In this document: piece after piece, positions 44,376 to 54,422 of the stretch
Layout: each line of letters starts with the position of its first letter
Numbering within the stretch: the stretch's first letter is position 1
Assembly (NCBI RefSeq): GCF_003627955.1
Contig: NZ_RBWS01000021.1
Span: 1-64,000 of the forward strand
DNA from: Sphingobacterium puteale
GTDB taxonomy: Bacteria; Bacteroidota; Bacteroidia; Sphingobacteriales; Sphingobacteriaceae
Direction of reading: 5' to 3'
DNA: 64,000 nucleotides
Made by a program: the position numbers and the translations under genes
Notes under the pieces: model-generated
Databases searched by the model: none
What the model was told of the DNA's origin: nothing
What the model saw: only the letters and a program-made list of their open reading frames with translations

Positions 44376-45674
44376 TTAAGATTTATTGGATATTAATATC
44401 CGCACCAAAAGTAACAATCCAATTACAAAAAATAAAGAAAGTACCAGTGCAGAATAACGAATATTGTGCGTGATCTGTTCAATCAGGCCAAAGGAGAACA
44501 GACCGATGACGATTGCCACTTTTTCTGTAACATCATAAAAAGAGAAAAAGGCCGTCGTGTCCTTAATATCTGTTGGGATCAGTTTAGAGTATGTCGATCT
44601 CGATAAGGACTGTATTCCCCCCATGACCAGACCGACCAATGCAGCAATAATATAAAATTGCATCGGAGTGGACAGATAAAATGCAGCAATACAAATTGAG
44701 ATCCAAATCATCACAACGACGATCAACACCTTAATATTTCCAAAAAGCTTCGATAAATAAGACATCAAAAAAGCTCCTAAAATTGCGACAAGCAGGATTA
44801 AAAGAATGGTTGCAATGAGCCGCTCGGCACCAAGATGAAGAATTTTTTCACCAAATGATGAGGCGACAATCATCAGTGTCTGTACCCCGATCGCATAAAA
44901 GAAAAAAGCGGGCAAAAACTGTTTAATCTCAGGGATGCCTTTGATTTCATGGATCACGTGGTTAAATTCGTCCCGTACATTCTGTATAAAGCTTTTCCCT
45001 AAATTATTGCCCGTGGGTTCAATTTTAGGTAAATATTTAAATGGGATCATGGAGAATCCCAGCCACCACAGCCCTACCATCAGAAAAGATATTCGGGCCG
45101 GCAACGATGGATCTGTAATTCCAAACCATTCCGGCTTCAGAACCACGATAAAACAAAGAATCTGTAAAGTTACACAACCGATATAGCCAAAAGCAAAGCC
45201 CTGTGCGCTCACACGGTCCTGCTGATCTACCGTCGCTAACAGGGGCAGGTATGAATTATTGAACAAAACACCACCAATATAGCCCATTGCAGCCAAAGCA
45301 AAACATACAATACCGATCTCCAAGGTTTCCAGTTTAAAGAAAAACAGGCACATACATGCGATCGCACCAACATAGGTAAAGAGTTTCATGATCTGTTTCT
45401 TTAAACCCTTCGCATCAGCGTAGGATGATATAAAAGGCAAAGAAAATGACATCAGCAAGTAAGCTGCAGCCAGTGAAAAATTGGAAAGCGCTGTATTGAC
45501 AATCTCAATACCAAAAAATTTAACGACATCACCATGCTCTTTTGTCGTTGTTATTGCTGTATAATATACAGGAAAGATGGTTGAGGTAATTACGAGGTTA
45601 TAAGCAGAATTGGCCCAATCAAACATCGCCCAGGAACGAATGAGTTTTTTATTGTTTTTTGCAATTGCTTCCAT
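44376..45674 (-). CDS. UMF1-family major facilitator transporter
   Basis: A 432-residue integral membrane protein related to the UMF1/Atg22 branch of the major facilitator superfamily. The start SWAMFDWANSAYNLVITSTIFPVYY and the central LMGGIQSLSRSTYSKLIP-like segment (about 330-350) are typical. About 12 membrane segments are expected. The substrate is not known; related yeast proteins export amino acids. It lies between dacB (10 nt) and the lutA-like gene. Confidence 0.88.
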   Translation of the reverse strand: MEAIAKNNKKLIRSWAMFDWANSAYNLVITSTIFPVYYTAITTTKEHGDVVKFFGIEIVNTALSNFSLAAAYLLMSFSLPFISSYADAKGLKKQIMKLFTYVGAIACMCLFFFKLETLEIGIVCFALAAMGYIGGVLFNNSYLPLLATVDQQDRVSAQGFAFGYIGCVTLQILCFIVVLKPEWFGITDPSLPARISFLMVGLWWLGFSMIPFKYLPKIEPTGNNLGKSFIQNVRDEFNHVIHEIKGIPEIKQFLPAFFFYAIGVQTLMIVASSFGEKILHLGAERLIATILLILLVAILGAFLMSYLSKLFGNIKVLIVVVMIWISICIAAFYLSTPMQFYIIAALVGLVMGGIQSLSRSTYSKLIPTDIKDTTAFFSFYDVTEKVAIVIGLFSFGLIEQITHNIRYSALVLSLFFVIGLLLLVRILISNKS

Positions 45675-45684
45675 TTAAATTGGC

Positions 45685-47004
45685 TTAATAAGTTTGACGA
45701 ATATAAGTAATTATTTTAGCCATTTCTTTACGAATTACAGCTGCGCGATCATCAATATAATTATTATTCATAAAAGAGAAAGCAAGCCGTCTTCCGGATC
45801 GTGTGATCAGATAACCGCTCTGATTATACACTGAGGTAATTGTTCCGGTTTTTGCAAATACAAAAGGCTCCCCTTGGTCTTTACTATAGGTCCGTTTCAA
45901 GGTACCATCTACTCCGCCGGCAGGAAACAGCCGAAACAGCACCTTTTCATCGGGTATCTTATTTTTCAGAAGCACCAGAAGGTCAACGTTATTCTGTGGT
46001 GTAACCTTGTTATAGGAAGACAGCCCCGACCCATCAAAAATTGCCACTTCATCTGAAAAAAAGCTATAGACCTTATTTTTCATCCAATCCCGCACAAGAT
46101 AAGTATCGAACTGTCCAAATTGTTTCCGGGTACACATCATCAAAAATTGCTCAGCAATAAAATTATCACTGGGCAACATCATTTCACGTAGGAGATTTTT
46201 GGTTTCTCCTGAATACAATATTTTTGTATCATTTGGTTTTTTATAGGCCAACAGATTTACCTTCTTGCCCAGCGTATCCGACAACAATTTCACAAATAAA
46301 CTATCGGAATAGATAAAAGGTACCTCATTGACATAATCATTTGGTACGGGTCGTTTTGACATCCAGAAAGTATTGCTCCGAAACGAGCGTGAAAGTTCAA
46401 AGTCACCCAATTTAGGTTGCGGTAAAAAATCCAGATCCTTTTGAAAATACCCCGGAGAAGTGTTTAAATGGTTGTATCCCTTTTGACGAAAAGTAACCAC
46501 ATTTCCATAGATCGGGAAGGTACTTATTTCAGGCTGATAATATGCCTCAAAATCCTCCATTGCCCAACCATGTGCGTAGAACTTATTCTTCATTGTTCCG
46601 GGCACCATATAGATCGTTTTGTTCGTTCTTTTCAGAAAATTATAGACCACCCGCGTATCCAGCCGATTGTGCAAAAAAGTCGGATCACCTGTTCCCCAGA
46701 TCAGTAAAGAATCGCCGCGTTCGACGTACTCCAACCCGGGTATGGAGTCTCCCAGAAGCTCCAGTGCGGCATAAGTCGTATACATTTTAGTATTCGAAGC
46801 CGGTGTAAAATGTTTATTGCCATTGACGTCCATGACAAACTTATTTGCCGTTAAATCATATAATGAAAATCCATAAAAATGGTCATTCAATATTTTGGAT
46901 TCCTGAAGCATCCGATAGACGTCTTCAAAATCCTGGGACTTTACAATACGGGTAGAAAATAGGGCAAGCCAAAGCAGTAATATTGTACGCAGGGAATTTT
47001 TCAT
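45685..47004 (-). CDS. dacB: D-alanyl-D-alanine carboxypeptidase/endopeptidase (PBP4 type)
   Basis: A 439-residue exported S13 peptidase. A signal peptide (about 1-24) precedes the catalytic SNTK (S70-K73), the SYN triad residues in SGLSSYNKV, and the KTG box in FAKTGTI. It trims or hydrolyses peptide crosslinks in periplasmic murein. The frame extends to 47112 but would cross the SusD terminator. The ATG at 47004 has a signal peptide and a TATGTTTG -7 box 5 nt upstream. It heads the run dacB-UMF1-lutA-TIM barrel. Confidence 0.9.
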   Translation of the reverse strand: MKNSLRTILLLWLALFSTRIVKSQDFEDVYRMLQESKILNDHFYGFSLYDLTANKFVMDVNGNKHFTPASNTKMYTTYAALELLGDSIPGLEYVERGDSLLIWGTGDPTFLHNRLDTRVVYNFLKRTNKTIYMVPGTMKNKFYAHGWAMEDFEAYYQPEISTFPIYGNVVTFRQKGYNHLNTSPGYFQKDLDFLPQPKLGDFELSRSFRSNTFWMSKRPVPNDYVNEVPFIYSDSLFVKLLSDTLGKKVNLLAYKKPNDTKILYSGETKNLLREMMLPSDNFIAEQFLMMCTRKQFGQFDTYLVRDWMKNKVYSFFSDEVAIFDGSGLSSYNKVTPQNNVDLLVLLKNKIPDEKVLFRLFPAGGVDGTLKRTYSKDQGEPFVFAKTGTITSVYNQSGYLITRSGRRLAFSFMNNNYIDDRAAVIRKEMAKIITYIRQTY

Positions 47005-47009
47005 TGGTT

Positions 47010-47017
47010 CAAACATA
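47010..47017 (-). promoter_or_regulatory. Putative -7 element of dacB
   Basis: TATGTTTG on the minus strand matches TAnnTTTG, 5 nt before the ATG at 47004. No good -33 is visible. Confidence 0.45.
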
Positions 47018-47080
47018 CAAAAAAGAGCACTAACTCCATTTCTCCCATTGCCAAAATTCAGATACAAATCAGTTAAAACA

Positions 47081-47110
47081 GCAAAAGGAGGATTAATTTC
47101 CTCCTTTTGC
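47081..47110 (-). terminator. Terminator of the susCD operon
   Basis: GCAAAAGGAGGA (47081-47092) pairs with TCCTCCTTTTGC (47099-47110) across 6 nt, about 18 nt after the susD stop. Confidence 0.75.
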
Positions 47111-47127
47111 ATTTATTACATCAGTTA

Positions 47128-48864
47128 TTAGTAGCCTGGGTTCTGTGTGAGGCTACCGTTACTTTTATTGATTTCCTCCTGTGGAATTGGGAAATAAGCA
47201 TTTTTATCCGCATATGCTTTGCTTTTAAAGACGGGGAGAATACCGCCTTCAAACTTTGCATAATTTGCGATAACCTCTTTTGCTATACCCCAGCGCACCA
47301 AGTCAAAGAAACGGTGACCTTCCATGGCAAGTTCCAATCTTCTTTCAAATCGGACAGCTTTGCGCGCCTGATCTGGACTCGAAAACGCTGGATAGGGTTT
47401 AACCAGATACTGCGCTGCGACGGCCCCGCTTCCAGTTCTTTTTGCAGGCAGTTTTGCGGCACGCAACCGAATAGAGTTAACATATTGTAAAGCATTTGGG
47501 AGATTCCCCAGTTCAATCTCGCATTCCGCAGCCATGAGAATGACGTCCGCCAAACGCATGATATTCACATCTAAATCGGTTACATAAGCTGCACCGGCCT
47601 GAGTATGGGCAGCATGTTGACTTTTTGGAATCATCGTCTTTATACCTGTAAATGGACCTCCATGCGGGCGACGACCTTCTTCAGGCCGCAACCAAGCATC
47701 ACCGGGAAACTCCCCATAATCCAGGAAGTTGACACCCCGACGGCCGACCGTATAATCAAGACGTGGATCAAATCGCAAATTCAGATTTAATTCGTATTTT
47801 TTGATCGCTGCTGTATCAGTCAGCAGGATATCGGATGTATAAGGGTTATCACGGTATGAATCATCTAACATTGGAAGTCCATCTGCACCTACCTTATAAG
47901 CGTTAACAAGATCTATGGACGGTTGGTAAAAACCACAACAACCGACAGGATTCGTTCCATTCAAACCGCTCAACATATCGCCCACATTGGCATTGTCACC
48001 CCCACCATCAGGATTGATGGCATGCTTGGCCACCAAAAGCGCTTCAAGGCCATTTTCCTTATTCACGTCATAATTATCCTGAAAAGGCATTGTTGTGATG
48101 TCCCGACTGCCAATGACCTCCTTAAATAAAACCAAAGCTTCAGCATATTTTTTCTGATAGAGATATAATTTTCCCAAATAGGCTTTTGCAATACGCTGAT
48201 CCATGCGTCCCCCTTCATCATTGATCTTCTTATCTGGTAGATTTGCTATAGCAATTTTCAGATCGCTTTCAATCATCGGTTGTACATCCTTGTCATTTTT
48301 AACAACCTTTGCATCATCAATGCTTGTATTTTCATCTATATAGGGAATATTTTTAAATACACGCCACAGAAAAAAGTAGTAGTGCGCACGCAACAATTTC
48401 GCTTCACCTTCGATTTCTTTTGCACGCTCGGCTTTAACTGTTTTGCCACCATCTTGATCTTGCTTCAACAAGCGAAGAGTGGTATTCGCACGAAGTACCC
48501 CTTCATAATACACCTGCCACATGGTGCTCAGGTTGTCGTTGGAGGAAATGGTAGTAAAAGATTCGATCATATTCATGTTCGGCTGGTCGGTGATCACCGA
48601 TCCTTTGTGCGCATTATCGGATGTAATTTCTCCGAAAATCCATTGACTTGGCGCCGACCCATAGTTCCCCCAGGTCCCATTTATATTACCGTTCATAATT
48701 CCATAAGCGCCGATCAGAGTGGCTTCTACCCCTTTTTTTCCCTCTATTTGCTCTTCGATCAATTCCCCTTGGGGATTTTTTTCCAAAAACCCTTTACTGC
48801 ATCCAAACATGCCAAAAGTTGTCAGTCCCAACAGACTGTATAATAGAATAGTTCTCTTTTTCAT
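47128..48864 (-). CDS. SusD/RagB-family nutrient-binding lipoprotein
   Basis: A 578-residue surface lipoprotein. A lipoprotein signal with FGCSK places the lipidated cysteine at C22. The TPR-rich SusD fold is recognised by KAYLGKLYLYQKKYAEALVLFKEV, VDLVRWG (in FFDLVRWGIAKEV) and the ending YFPIPQEEINKSNGSLTQNPGY. It binds oligomeric substrate and closes over its SusC partner, 21 nt upstream. No glycoside hydrolase or regulator is adjacent, so the substrate is unknown. Confidence 0.94.
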   Translation of the reverse strand: MKKRTILLYSLLGLTTFGMFGCSKGFLEKNPQGELIEEQIEGKKGVEATLIGAYGIMNGNINGTWGNYGSAPSQWIFGEITSDNAHKGSVITDQPNMNMIESFTTISSNDNLSTMWQVYYEGVLRANTTLRLLKQDQDGGKTVKAERAKEIEGEAKLLRAHYYFFLWRVFKNIPYIDENTSIDDAKVVKNDKDVQPMIESDLKIAIANLPDKKINDEGGRMDQRIAKAYLGKLYLYQKKYAEALVLFKEVIGSRDITTMPFQDNYDVNKENGLEALLVAKHAINPDGGGDNANVGDMLSGLNGTNPVGCCGFYQPSIDLVNAYKVGADGLPMLDDSYRDNPYTSDILLTDTAAIKKYELNLNLRFDPRLDYTVGRRGVNFLDYGEFPGDAWLRPEEGRRPHGGPFTGIKTMIPKSQHAAHTQAGAAYVTDLDVNIMRLADVILMAAECEIELGNLPNALQYVNSIRLRAAKLPAKRTGSGAVAAQYLVKPYPAFSSPDQARKAVRFERRLELAMEGHRFFDLVRWGIAKEVIANYAKFEGGILPVFKSKAYADKNAYFPIPQEEINKSNGSLTQNPGY

Positions 48865-48885
48865 TTTAATTGCTTTATAATTTCG

Positions 48886-51800
48886 TTAAAAACCTAAACT
48901 TACACCCAACATATACTGCCTAGATTGCGGATATACCCCAAAATCAACCCCCAATGCTGGATAATCCGATGGCGTTGCCGATACTTCCGGATCAAGACCT
49001 TCGTATTTTGTAATGGTGAATAGATTTGTTACTCCGACATAAGCCCTTAATCTTTTCACGCCTGTATTTGCGCCAAAGAGTTTATCTGTAGAGAAATTAT
49101 AACCGATCTGTAAGTTTTTCATCTTAAAGAAGCTTGCATCCTGTACGAAATAGCTAGAAGATGCATACTCATTGGCCGATACCTCTTCTTTCGTTTGCGA
49201 TGGAATTAAACTTGATGTATTGCTTGGACTCCATGCATCCAATACGCGTACGCTCTTTTGACCATCAAACACGCCAAAATCCGTAAAGTAACGTGTTGCC
49301 TCATAGTTCTCATTTCCCTTCGAGCCATAGAAATACATCATGATATCGAAGTTTTTGTAATTGGCATTGAAATTAAGTGAATACGTAAAATCCGGATGTG
49401 GGCTTCCGATAACGGTATTATCTTTTGCATCAATGATCCCATCACCATTCACATCTTCAAATCTAAAACCTCCCACACGGGCTTTTTCGTAAGAAGGGTA
49501 TTGTGTCAGCTCAGCTTCGTTTTGATAAATTCCTGCTACTTTGAATCCATAAAATGCACCAAAAGGTTGCCCTGTTCTCAAAATCGAGGTTTCCATGCTT
49601 CGGAAAGCACCGTATACCACGTCATTGATACCCGGTGCCAAACCAACAATTGTATTTTTGTTTCTTGAGATGTTTGCTCCAATATCGAAGTTGAATTTGT
49701 TCGGATCAGTTTGTTTATGGTGATAATTCAACGAAAACTCCACCCCTTTGTTTTGCATATCGCCAATATTCACATAAGGTGACGCAGCACGCCCCACAGC
49801 AGTAGCAGGCAGCGGCAATGCAAATAACATGTCTGAAGTTTTCTTATTATACCAGTCAAAAGCACCATCAATTTTACCTCCCAAAATCGAGAAGTCCACT
49901 CCTAAGTTTAAGGAAGCAACCTGTTCCCATTTTACATTTTCATTTTGGTAGTTGTTTACCCATAACCCGCTTACTAATTCATTATTTATTGGATAAGAAG
50001 CCGAATTAATAGAAGTCGCATAACGCTTTAAATATTGATAAGACGGGATACGTTGGTTCCCCGTAATACCGTAACCTGCTCTCAATTTCAGGTCACTTAA
50101 CCAGCTTACATTTTTCATAAACTCCTCTTGGGATATCCGCCATGCCCCACTCACCCCAGGAAAAGTACCATATTTGTTTTTGGAGCCAAAGTTTGACGAT
50201 CCGTCTCTTCTGACTGTTCCACTTAAGATATAGCGATCTTTATAGGAATAATCTACTTTTCCAAAAATGGAGAACAACGATCCCAAAGCACCCTCACTTG
50301 ATGCCGAATTTTTGGAAGCCTGACTCACGTAAAAGAAATCCGTGCTATTGGTAATGAAGTAACCATTTCCATTTCCTTGAACCTGACGATAGGTATTATC
50401 GATCGCCTCTGTTCCCAATAACACATTTAAGCTATGGGCATCATTAAAGTTAGCCTTATAGTTCAATGTATTTGTCCAAGTCCATTCCGTATTATAACCT
50501 GAGGTCTCTGACGATGCACTATTTGCGCTACCCTCTGTAAACTCCAGATTTGGATAGGTATAACTTAAATTGTAATAATTTTCATATTTGATACCAAAGC
50601 TTGTTCTAAATGTTAATCCTTTTAATATGTCATACTCTCCAAAAGCATTCCCGAAGAAGAAATTGCTTTTGTTCACATTATCTTTCGCGCGATAAGCAAT
50701 CGCCACAGGATTCTCACCATTTCCCCAGCCGCCTCTGGAACCAGCGAAATTACCGCCTTCATCGTATACAGGAATAATATTCTTGATACGGTATGCAAAT
50801 CCGATCGCACTGCCCTCACCGATATAATCGCCGGCCGTATTTGTATTTACACCGATACCATGCCCTTTGGTCATGCTATACTGCATATTTTCACCAAAAC
50901 GCAGTTTTTTATTAAAAGCGGAAAAATTCGTATTCGAACGTACATTAAAGCGTTCAAATCCCGTATGGACCACCGTTCCTTTTTGGCCCAAATATCCTCC
51001 AGAAACCGCATAAGAAGCATTTTCGCCACCTCCAACAGTATTTAATTGATAAGATTGTGTCGGCGCATTCTGGCTCAATTCTTTGAACCAATCCGTTCCC
51101 GCTTGATTTGCCTTTGTAATTTGAAAAAATTCTTCTTTGTTGTCCGCATAGTTGTATTTGGACATATCAACACTCTTAGGATCAATTTTATTTCCAGAAA
51201 GTGAACCATAAAGGAGATAATCAGGAAGAGGATCTTTATTCCCATTCAAATCATAGATCTGTTGCGGACTCAGCATCTTGGGGAAACGGCCACTATTAGG
51301 CACCTGAACACCGTAATACGCATCAAAATTAATCTGTGGTTTGCCAGATTTGCCAGATTTTGTTGTAATGATAACGACACCATTGTTGGCACGTGAACCA
51401 TAGATAGAAGCTGCCGATGCATCTTTCAGCACCTGCATTGTTTCAATGTCATTCTGATTTAGCCAGCTCAATTTACCTTCAAATGGCACGCCATCAATCA
51501 CATATAGTGGTTCGTTATTATTAATGGTACTATAGCCCCGGATTTTAATCTGTGGTGTAGAGCCCGGAGCTCCATCTGTGACAACTTGAACACCCGTGGC
51601 GCGACCTTGCAGGGACTCCACCGCACTTGCTGCCGGTGTTGTTTTCAATTGGTCCGTATTGACTACAGCAACAGATCCCGTCAGATCTTTCTTGCGTTGC
51701 GTTGAATAGCCTGTCACGACAACCTCTTCCAATGCATCTTCTGAAGAGTTTAAGGAAATTGTCAAATCAGCCTTTCCCGTGACCGTAACTTCGGAGCTTG

Positions 51801-52155
51801 TGTAACCGATGTAGCTCACAACCAATACATCACCTACCTTCCCCTGGATCGTAAATGCGCCGTCCCCATCTGTTGAGGTACCTTTGTTGGTTCCCTTGAT
51901 CTTAACGGAGACACCCGTGATGGTCTGCCCCGTAGTAGCATCCTTCACCACACCTTTAATGGGTATTTCTTGTAACCCTTTGGATTTCGTTAACGAAACG
52001 ACTTCAATTCTGCCATGGGCAACTACCCCATTGGCTGACACTTGAGCGTTCATTCCTCCTGCAATGAGAAGAGAACTCATAAGCAGAAAACTCTTATTGA
52101 ACTTTTGGCCCAATATGAGATCAAAACAGCGTTTTTGGTCCGTTTTTTTCATCAT
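48886..52155 (-). CDS. SusC/RagA-family TonB-dependent receptor
   Basis: A 1089-residue outer-membrane transporter. After a signal peptide (about 1-38), a carboxypeptidase-regulatory-like domain follows (about 63-135; KGVVKDATTGQTITGVSVKIKG), then a TonB box-like EEVVVTGYSTQRKKDLTGSV, a plug (IRGYSTINNNEPLYVIDGVPF, VLKDASAASIYGSRANNGVV) and a 22-strand barrel ending LGVSLGF. It imports ligand captured by SusD using TonB energy. It lacks an N-terminal STN signalling domain, consistent with no adjacent sigma/anti-sigma pair. Confidence 0.95.
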   Translation of the reverse strand: MMKKTDQKRCFDLILGQKFNKSFLLMSSLLIAGGMNAQVSANGVVAHGRIEVVSLTKSKGLQEIPIKGVVKDATTGQTITGVSVKIKGTNKGTSTDGDGAFTIQGKVGDVLVVSYIGYTSSEVTVTGKADLTISLNSSEDALEEVVVTGYSTQRKKDLTGSVAVVNTDQLKTTPAASAVESLQGRATGVQVVTDGAPGSTPQIKIRGYSTINNNEPLYVIDGVPFEGKLSWLNQNDIETMQVLKDASAASIYGSRANNGVVIITTKSGKSGKPQINFDAYYGVQVPNSGRFPKMLSPQQIYDLNGNKDPLPDYLLYGSLSGNKIDPKSVDMSKYNYADNKEEFFQITKANQAGTDWFKELSQNAPTQSYQLNTVGGGENASYAVSGGYLGQKGTVVHTGFERFNVRSNTNFSAFNKKLRFGENMQYSMTKGHGIGVNTNTAGDYIGEGSAIGFAYRIKNIIPVYDEGGNFAGSRGGWGNGENPVAIAYRAKDNVNKSNFFFGNAFGEYDILKGLTFRTSFGIKYENYYNLSYTYPNLEFTEGSANSASSETSGYNTEWTWTNTLNYKANFNDAHSLNVLLGTEAIDNTYRQVQGNGNGYFITNSTDFFYVSQASKNSASSEGALGSLFSIFGKVDYSYKDRYILSGTVRRDGSSNFGSKNKYGTFPGVSGAWRISQEEFMKNVSWLSDLKLRAGYGITGNQRIPSYQYLKRYATSINSASYPINNELVSGLWVNNYQNENVKWEQVASLNLGVDFSILGGKIDGAFDWYNKKTSDMLFALPLPATAVGRAASPYVNIGDMQNKGVEFSLNYHHKQTDPNKFNFDIGANISRNKNTIVGLAPGINDVVYGAFRSMETSILRTGQPFGAFYGFKVAGIYQNEAELTQYPSYEKARVGGFRFEDVNGDGIIDAKDNTVIGSPHPDFTYSLNFNANYKNFDIMMYFYGSKGNENYEATRYFTDFGVFDGQKSVRVLDAWSPSNTSSLIPSQTKEEVSANEYASSSYFVQDASFFKMKNLQIGYNFSTDKLFGANTGVKRLRAYVGVTNLFTITKYEGLDPEVSATPSDYPALGVDFGVYPQSRQYMLGVSLGF

Positions 52156-52561
52156 AATTTTATAAATAGGTGGTTTAAAAAAATTTATGTTTATTTCTCT
52201 GTTTGTTTTTAATTTGATATTGGTTGTTCAGTTATTGGTCATTCTGCTCTAGCAGGAACAATATGCATTGTTTCAGGCAGCGAGCCCTTTGGTTATCATT
52301 TTTTCCTTTAGTTTGGTTATTCGTAGAAATGTTAAAATCTGTTAAATAAATGTAAAGAATAATAAATATAAAAAAAAAGAAAAATCATAATTAAATTACA
52401 AACCACTATAAATCAAGTTATTGTAATTAATACACTAAGTCTTATCGCTATACTTTTGTTACAAAAGACAATTCACGGATTTTCTTTGATCCGGTTTATT
52501 CTTATAGCAAGCCTGAATGTCAAATATTCGCCAAATACATTTAAATACGCTAAAAGGTACT
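52156..52561. other. Intergenic region between susC and mqnC
   Basis: About 400 nt between divergent genes. A TACTTTTG box occurs at 52451-52458 on the plus strand but without a well-spaced -33. No convincing promoter for susC was found by eye, and no small gene or repeat was recognised. Confidence 0.4.
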
Positions 52562-52569
52562 TATATTTG
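52562..52569 (+). promoter_or_regulatory. Putative -7 element of mqnC
   Basis: TATATTTG matches TAnnTTTG and ends 5 nt before the mqnC ATG, predicting an almost leaderless mRNA. Confidence 0.45.
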
Positions 52570-52574
52570 TTCTG

Positions 52575-53699
52575 ATGAATGTAAGTAGTTTATTAGAACG
52601 GGCACTCCGATTTGAGTTCCTTTCCAAGGAAGAAGGTGTTTTTTTATATCAAAATGCACCGACAGCTGATTTGACTTTCGTAGCCAATGAATTGCGTAAG
52701 ATACAAGTACCACACGGCAAGGTAACCTGGCAGATCGACAGGAATGTCAATACGACCAACGTCTGTGTTGCAAATTGCAAATTTTGCAATTTCTTTCGTC
52801 GTCCGGGCCACGAAGACAGTTACATCACCGATATCGAGAGCTACAAACAGAAGATTGAAGAGACCTTTAAGTATGGCGGAGATCAACTCCTTTTACAGGG
52901 CGGTCATCACCCTGATTTGGGCATTGAATTTTACAAAAATTTATATAGGCAATTAAAGGAGCTTTACCCTAACTTAAAACTACATTCACTCGGTCCCCCT
53001 GAAATCGCACATATTTCCAAGTTAGAACATATGAGTCATATCGAGGTATTGACGCAGCTGAAAGAGGCGGGGTTAGATTCGTTGCCCGGAGCCGGAGCAG
53101 AAATTCTAAATGACCGGGTCCGGCGTTTGATATCCAAAGGAAAATGTGGCGGCAAAGAATGGCTTGATGTGATGCGTGCCGCACATAAAATCAATTTGCC
53201 TACTTCTGCCACAATGATGTTTGGCCATATCGAAACCATCGAAGAGCGATTCGAGCATTTGGTCTGGATCAGAGAAGTACAGGATGAAAAACCGCAGGAT
53301 TCCTACGGCTTTATTGCATTTATTCCATGGCCTTTCCAAGATGACGGTACATTATTGAAAAGACTGCGCGGCATTACCAATGATGTGACGGGAGAAGAGT
53401 ATATCCGTATGATTGCCTTGAGCAGAATTATGCTGCCCAATATTAAAAATATTCAAGCATCTTGGCTTACAGTTGGAAAACGTACAGCGCAGTTGTGCCT
53501 ACATGCCGGAGCCAACGATTTTGGATCCATCATGATTGAAGAAAATGTTGTTTCAGCAGCCGGTGCTCCCCATCGATTCACTTCTAAATCTATACAGGAA
53601 GCGATTTTGGAAGCGGGCTTTGACCCCCAGCTGAGAACACAAAAATATGATTTTAGAGAACTGCCTGCTCACATGGTCGAGCAAGTCATTAACTATTAA
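52575..53699 (+). CDS. mqnC: Cyclic dehypoxanthinyl futalosine synthase (radical SAM)
   Basis: A 374-residue radical SAM enzyme of the futalosine pathway to menaquinone. The cluster motif CVANCKFC gives C64, C68 and C71. QGGHHPDLGIEFY, AGLDSLPGAGAEIL and IPWPFQDDGT fit MqnC rather than MqnE or CofH. It cyclises dehypoxanthine futalosine in the cytoplasm. The next gene, scpB, starts 9 nt after its stop, so the two are likely co-transcribed. Other mqn genes are not in the window. Confidence 0.92.
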   Translation: MNVSSLLERALRFEFLSKEEGVFLYQNAPTADLTFVANELRKIQVPHGKVTWQIDRNVNTTNVCVANCKFCNFFRRPGHEDSYITDIESYKQKIEETFKYGGDQLLLQGGHHPDLGIEFYKNLYRQLKELYPNLKLHSLGPPEIAHISKLEHMSHIEVLTQLKEAGLDSLPGAGAEILNDRVRRLISKGKCGGKEWLDVMRAAHKINLPTSATMMFGHIETIEERFEHLVWIREVQDEKPQDSYGFIAFIPWPFQDDGTLLKRLRGITNDVTGEEYIRMIALSRIMLPNIKNIQASWLTVGKRTAQLCLHAGANDFGSIMIEENVVSAAGAPHRFTSKSIQEAILEAGFDPQLRTQKYDFRELPAHMVEQVINY

Positions 53700-53708
53700 T
53701 ACCCGACA

Positions 53709-54269
53709 TTGAAAGACGTTATCAGAAATATTGAAGCAATTATTTTTGCTTCTGCAGAAGGAATAGATCTTGCGGATATCAAACACATCTTGCAGGAGGC
53801 GCTTGCTATTGAAGTATCCAGAGAGGAACTGCGTGAATTGATTAAAAAGATCGAAGATAAATATCGGGATGAAGAGCATGTTCTGGAATTACGGTATATC
53901 AATAATGCTTATCAGTTTTTGACCAAAGCAGTTTATCATGAGGCAATACAGCAATTACAAAATCACAACAACAAACGTAAGCTCAGTCAGTCGGCACTCG
54001 AAACACTTGCCATCATCGCCTACAGACAGCCGATTACAAAGCTTGAGATCGAACAGATCAGAGGGGTCAGCTGCGATTATTCTGTCCAGAGACTTTTAGA
54101 AAAGAAACTGATCAAAATAGCCGGAAAAGCCGATACAATTGGTAAACCATTGTTGTATGCGACCAGCCAACAGTTTATGGATCATTTCGGAATCAATGGC
54201 GTTCGCGATCTTCCACAGCTAAAAGATATCGTCACAGAGGACAACGCAATTGGCGAAACAAATGAGTAA
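53709..54269 (+). CDS. scpB: Segregation and condensation protein ScpB
   Basis: A 186-residue ScpB, part of the SMC-ScpA-ScpB condensin that organises the chromosome. Two winged-helix domains are seen: IEAIIFASAEGIDLADI with YQFLTKAVYHEAI, and ALETLAIIAYRQPITKLEIEQIRGV with SVQRLLEKKLIKIAGKADTIGKPLLY. The start is a TTG at 53709; no ATG lies nearby in frame. scpA and smc are not adjacent. Confidence 0.94.
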   Translation: MKDVIRNIEAIIFASAEGIDLADIKHILQEALAIEVSREELRELIKKIEDKYRDEEHVLELRYINNAYQFLTKAVYHEAIQQLQNHNNKRKLSQSALETLAIIAYRQPITKLEIEQIRGVSCDYSVQRLLEKKLIKIAGKADTIGKPLLYATSQQFMDHFGINGVRDLPQLKDIVTEDNAIGETNE

Positions 54270-54422
54270 ATAAAATAAAATAAATTTTTATTTTCAAAAA
54301 ACAATCCAACATACTGATTAACAGAAAAATAAAGACTAATATTTTTTTTAAAAAAAGTTTTAAAAAATAGTTTTCTTCTCTAATTTTACAACATTGAATA
54401 AGAAACAATAAAGTATTATTTT

